Assembly (NCBI RefSeq): GCF_003710905.1
Contig: NZ_RHHV01000010.1
Span: forward strand, 310,001 to 374,000
DNA: 64,000 nucleotides
Direction of reading: 5' to 3'
From: Brevibacillus parabrevis
GTDB lineage: Bacteria; Bacillota; Bacilli; Brevibacillales; Brevibacillaceae
In this document: positions 61,170 through 64,000 of the stretch, piece by piece
How positions within the stretch are numbered: position 1 is the stretch's first letter
How the letters are laid out: the number at the start of each line of letters is the position of its first letter
Notes under the pieces: generated by a model
What the model saw: the letters and a program-made list of their open reading frames with translations, nothing else
Database searches by the model: none
What the model was told of the DNA's origin: nothing
Translations under genes and position numbers: made by a program

Positions 61170-61571
61170 ATGGTTAAAAGTATTCTATCTATAGGATTGC
61201 TGGCATTTACTGTGTTCTCAGCAGCTACAGTTTATGCTGAAATGACAGAATTTTCATCGGACGTTTATATAGCGTCTGAAACATCTACAAAACATACGGC
61301 GGGATTTACCGCTATCACTGAATCTGATGTCAAGTGTGCAAAAATTACGGTGCAGTCTACTATCTATTTCAATGCAAAGAAGCAAGGTGAGACAGAAAGA
61401 GCAACCAATTATAATTCATATAAGGTCAAACAAACAGGAGAAAGGAAAGTAGTTAATCCTACGAAGAAAGGGTATTGGGAAATAAGCAGCTTTCATGAAG
61501 AGTATGCAAAAAAGGAAGATAAATTGACAGAAGAAAATCACTCATACGATGATGCGATTTGGATGCCTTAA
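61170..61571 (+). CDS. Small secreted protein 2 of three
   Basis: A 133-aa protein. ATG 61170 is preferred (GGGGGAG just upstream, spacing short); ATG 61158 is the alternative. Signal peptide MVKSILSIGLLAFTVFSAA with cleavage after VYA. The mature part alternates strands (VKCAKITVQSTIYFNAKKQG; GERKVVNPTKKGYWEISSF) and ends YDDAIWMP. Size and plan resemble small secreted bacteriocin-like or surface-binding proteins, but no motif identifies it. Confidence 0.65.
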   Translation: MVKSILSIGLLAFTVFSAATVYAEMTEFSSDVYIASETSTKHTAGFTAITESDVKCAKITVQSTIYFNAKKQGETERATNYNSYKVKQTGERKVVNPTKKGYWEISSFHEEYAKKEDKLTEENHSYDDAIWMP

Positions 61572-61594
61572 TATAGTGAAAAGGAGATATTACC

Positions 61595-62092
61595 ATGAAA
61601 AAATCGGTTTTATTTAGTGGAATTGCATTAGCTTTAGCGTTTTCCGTTATCGGTTATGCAAATGCAAGCAAGCAAGATGACATGGTGATTGTAAAACAAA
61701 GAATTGCAGAGTTTAAAGAAAAGGTTGACAATGACATTGCAAGCAGCTTTGACATTAATCTGGACGACTTGAAAAAGCTGGATCACAAAGAGGTTTTAAA
61801 AAGTGAAGAGTATAAGGGGATTGCTAAAATAGTAATGAATATCATGCTTGAGCAAGCAAACGGTGATGTAGTGCCAAGTATTTATATGGATGAAGAGAAC
61901 AATGAGATGTACATTTTGGAAAAACAAGCGGATGGTACAAATATCTTGCATAAGTATAGCAAGAATAATGAAGGCTCTGATACTCAACGAACTGTTGGCG
62001 CAAAAAATATAGGCACAGATAAAGAGGGCTGGAATGAAATTAGCACGGAAAAAAGTGAGGGAAAAATCATAGACTTCGAAGAGGTAAAATAA
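61595..62092 (+). CDS. Small secreted protein 3 of three
   Basis: A 165-aa protein with AAAAGGAG before ATG 61595. Signal peptide about 1-24 (SVLFSGIALALAFSVIGYANAS). The mature domain is acidic and largely helical (KQRIAEFKEKVDNDIASSF, LKKLDHKEVLKSEEYKGIA), then a strand segment NNEMYILEKQADGTNIL. Family unknown. Being acidic beside two basic exported proteins, it could bind them. Confidence 0.65.
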   Translation: MKKSVLFSGIALALAFSVIGYANASKQDDMVIVKQRIAEFKEKVDNDIASSFDINLDDLKKLDHKEVLKSEEYKGIAKIVMNIMLEQANGDVVPSIYMDEENNEMYILEKQADGTNILHKYSKNNEGSDTQRTVGAKNIGTDKEGWNEISTEKSEGKIIDFEEVK

Positions 62093-62618
62093 GAGCAATT
62101 AAAACCCGCAATACCATTCTTGTCCTTTTGCAAAATAAATACAAAAAAGCGGCTAAACCAAAAACGCTGACCTACTATCGGTCAATGAAGTGCACCTCCT
62201 AAAATAGACATTGGATTAAACCTCCTGGTAGATCCGATGCAACCTAAGGGGTGTATTTTTGTTGAAAAAAAGCCCAGCCTTTAGGAGCTAACCTGACAAG
62301 TTCATGCTAGAATCCGTGCGGCTGCATAGAGAGAAAAGACAGACATACCATTGAATCATGAAGCATCCCTGAAACAGCAACAAACAGGTCAAACTATGTC
62401 ACCCCTAAAAAACCATCCATACAGCAAATAAAAAGTACGACCGAAAATCCGGAAATCGCAGACAATCAATCAGTTTAACCCTTCGACCCGTCGAGAGAGC
62501 CTTTACGCTTTTTACGGCCTCCTTTGTTTTCCATCCCCGTTCCCTGATGCGCGGGGGCACGGCAGACGAGCTATAATAGTGGATAGCTAAAAGGGCTACA
62601 GGAGAGGAGGGGCCAACG
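62093..62618. other. Intergenic region with a possible IS end
   Basis: About 525 bp. AGTGCACCTCCTAAAATAG near 62189-62208 resembles the terminal repeat of IS3-type elements; no transposase is near. No open frame with a ribosome site was seen. Confidence 0.3.
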
Positions 62619-63430
62619 TTGCATGCTGACGAGGTTTATCGACAGTTCCGACAGATGATTTTTTCCGTGCAGAGCGTATCGCTTGTCACATGTGCTCACC
62701 AAGAGCCGCATTCGCTTCCGGCTTCTTCCTGCCAGCGCATCGGGTTTGTCAAAAGTCACAAAGGTACGCTGACAAGCAATGCGATCGAGCAGGCTGTGGA
62801 GGTGGGCGATGTCGTTTTTCTCAGGCCGTGGACGGACACCTCCATTTGCGCGCATGCGGGCAAGCAGCTGGAGGTCTTTTTGATCGAGTTTGCTTTTTGG
62901 ACGGAGGCAGCATCGTCCGGGACGGAGCGGACTTTTCTCCAGGGAACAGCCGATTTCCCGCTGGAAAAGTCGTTTCACGTGCGCAGCCATTCGCAGGTTT
63001 TGCATTTGATGGAGGAACTGCACAAAAGTCTGGATGCATTCGCGCATGTTCAAGACGCTCAAAGGTGTGAGCTTTTCCGACTACATAACCCGTTTGCGGA
63101 TCGACCGGGCAAAGGTGCTGCTGGAGTTGCCAGCCAGCCGCTTGCGGGAAGTGGCGCAAAGCGCTGGCCGGAGCTTGTGTCGCGGTTGTCGGTTCGATCG
63201 GGTTTGTCGGCTTGCTTGCTCCGCACATGGCTGGCAGGCTGGTCGGGGGCAAGCGCATTTGGCTGCTTCCTGTAGCTGCCCTGCTCAGAGCCATTTTGCT
63301 GGTTGCAGCGGACGGACTGGGCAGATGGCTGCTACCTCCGCTTGAGGTTCCGGTGGGCATCGTGACGGCTGTAATCGGTGCGCCGTACTTCCTTTACTTG
63401 ATCGGCAAAGAAAAAAGCAGAAGCTGGTAA
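62619..63430 (+). pseudogene. AraC regulator and FecCD permease fused by deletions
   Basis: GAGGAGGGG precedes a TTG at 62619 that opens an AraC-type sensor domain (YRQFRQMIFSVQSVSLVTCA; VEVGDVVFLRPW). Near 63025 the text jumps, in another phase, to the second helix-turn-helix of an AraC protein (MFKTLKGVSFSDYITRLRID). Near 63160 it jumps again to the C-terminal third of a FecCD siderophore permease (GSIGFVGLLAPHMAGRLVGG, VPVGIVTAVIGAPYFLYL) ending at 63430. Two internal deletions have thus merged a regulator and a permease gene. Not functional. Confidence 0.8.
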
Positions 63431-63433
63431 ACA

Positions 63434-63485
63434 AACACAAAAAGCCCTGTCTTGCACACTGCTGCGAGACGGGGCTTCTTGTGTT
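63434..63485. terminator. Bidirectional terminator
   Basis: AACACAAAAAGCCC and GGGCTTCTTGTGTT ends with inner AGAC/GTCT pairing, between the FecCD remnant and the convergent hydrolase gene. Confidence 0.75.
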
Positions 63486-63507
63486 TTCCATATCGAGTCA
63501 ACCGGAA

Positions 63508-64000
63508 TTATCGCTTGTCCGCTTGGCGCAAAAACGCGCGGACGGTCTGTACGTATTCGTCTGTTTCTTCCAAATAGCCGAGATGGGAGCTGTGCTCCAA
63601 CACATGCAGCCCGGCGTTTGGCACGAGCGACTGGTAGTAGCTTGTTGCTTCCGGGGTCGCCTCGTCGTAGCGACCGCACACAAACAGGGCAGGAATCGCG
63701 ATTTCATGCAGCTTCGGCGTGTAATCAAACGTCTTGAGATTGCCTGTCGGGCAAAACTCGGACGGCCCCCACATCGTCATGTACACGTCTTTGTTGGCTT
63801 TCGCACGGCTTTGCGTCATGACTTCTGGCAACGGCTCCATGCGGCAAACGTGGCGCGCGTAGTATTGTTTCATCGCGTCCTGATACTCTTTGGAATCCGT
63901 CGTTCCTTGCTGTTCGTGCCGGGCAATCGTCTGCTGGACGTCTTCCGGCAGTTGGGCGATCAGCCGATCAGCGTCTTCTTTCCAGAGCTGGGCACGGAGG
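63508..64000 (-). CDS. Proline-iminopeptidase-like alpha/beta hydrolase (partial, 5' end outside)
   Basis: The frame is open from the right edge on the minus strand and ends at 63508; 163 residues are visible. It shows the cap-domain text of the tricorn-factor/proline iminopeptidase group ([36 protein letters not shown]), then the catalytic Asp strand [14 protein letters not shown] and catalytic His in [10 protein letters not shown]. The nucleophile Ser lies outside. It would release N-terminal residues from small peptides. Confidence 0.88.
   Translation of the reverse strand, partial: LRAQLWKEDADRLIAQLPEDVQQTIARHEQQGTTDSKEYQDAMKQYYARHVCRMEPLPEVMTQSRAKANKDVYMTMWGPSEFCPTGNLKTFDYTPKLHEIAIPALFVCGRYDEATPEATSYYQSLVPNAGLHVLEHSSHLGYLEETDEYVQTVRAFLRQADKR

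Noticed and set aside
62189..62212. IS-end-like sequence
   Set aside because: Resembles an IS3-type terminal repeat but no partner end or transposase is present; too weak to annotate as an element.

Overview
The window is chromosomal DNA from a low-to-mid-GC, spore-former-type Firmicute, most likely Brevibacillus or a close relative. This is inferred from protein style only: BcrC-like undecaprenyl-diphosphatase, DUF1450/YuzB-like and DUF2277 proteins, MecA_N-type PBP, GGAGG ribosome sites and frequent TTG/GTG starts. No rRNA or tRNA gene was seen.

Layout. 1-4,330 is a decayed accessory region: an Excalibur-domain end, a secreted SAR2788-like protein, a frameshifted SRAP gene, several gene stumps and a 426-bp element with 54-bp terminal inverted repeats. 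4,573-8,130 is a two-component system driving a BcrA/BcrB-type ABC transporter (antimicrobial-peptide or bacitracin-type defence). 8,765-15,040 is the most unusual region: a compact operon of a DcrB/Eag-like protein, two VgrG/GpD-type spike proteins, a DUF1629/Imm11-like protein and a DUF4280 PAAR-like tip. The second VgrG carries a membrane-segment-rich region and a C-terminal toxin-like tail, followed by a probable immunity gene. 15,300-18,870 is inserted mobile DNA (Rep-like initiator, XRE repressor, frameshifted serine recombinase, IS110 transposase). Directly after it, at 18,884, an orphan deaminase-type toxin tail begins at the same 11-bp sequence at which the VgrG tail begins, and is followed by its SUKH immunity gene. 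19,999-22,465 holds small phage-like genes and an IS3-family wreck with inverted arms.

From 22,700 on the DNA is mostly core-like: a secreted beta-propeller protein, OsmC, an MFS pump, a DUF1648 protein and BcrC. It continues with a cell-wall-sugar operon (ABC sugar importer, tandem GNAT, NagZ, MurQ; 27,959-34,697), a CDF metal exporter, an M29-type aminopeptidase, and a nine-gene oligopeptide import/catabolism operon (SBP, two permeases, two ATPases, DUF1177, M20 peptidase, IclR; 38,405-47,081). After these come a diguanylate cyclase, D-cysteine desulfhydrase, a PfkB sugar kinase, an AEC transporter, an AraC regulator, a Fur-boxed siderophore lipoprotein, and an FHA-winged-helix protein just ahead of a MecA_N-type PBP. 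59,200-63,430 is accessory again: a small orphan CRISPR array (37-nt repeat, no cas genes) flanked by two copies of a small gene end plus terminator, three small secreted proteins, and an AraC-FecCD ruin left by deletions. The right edge cuts a proline-iminopeptidase-like hydrolase.

Themes: envelope defence and recycling (BcrAB-type pump, BcrC, NagZ/MurQ, PBP), peptide use (Opp-M20, M29), and a Gram-positive spike-toxin locus with exchangeable tails, which is the best candidate for an under-described system.
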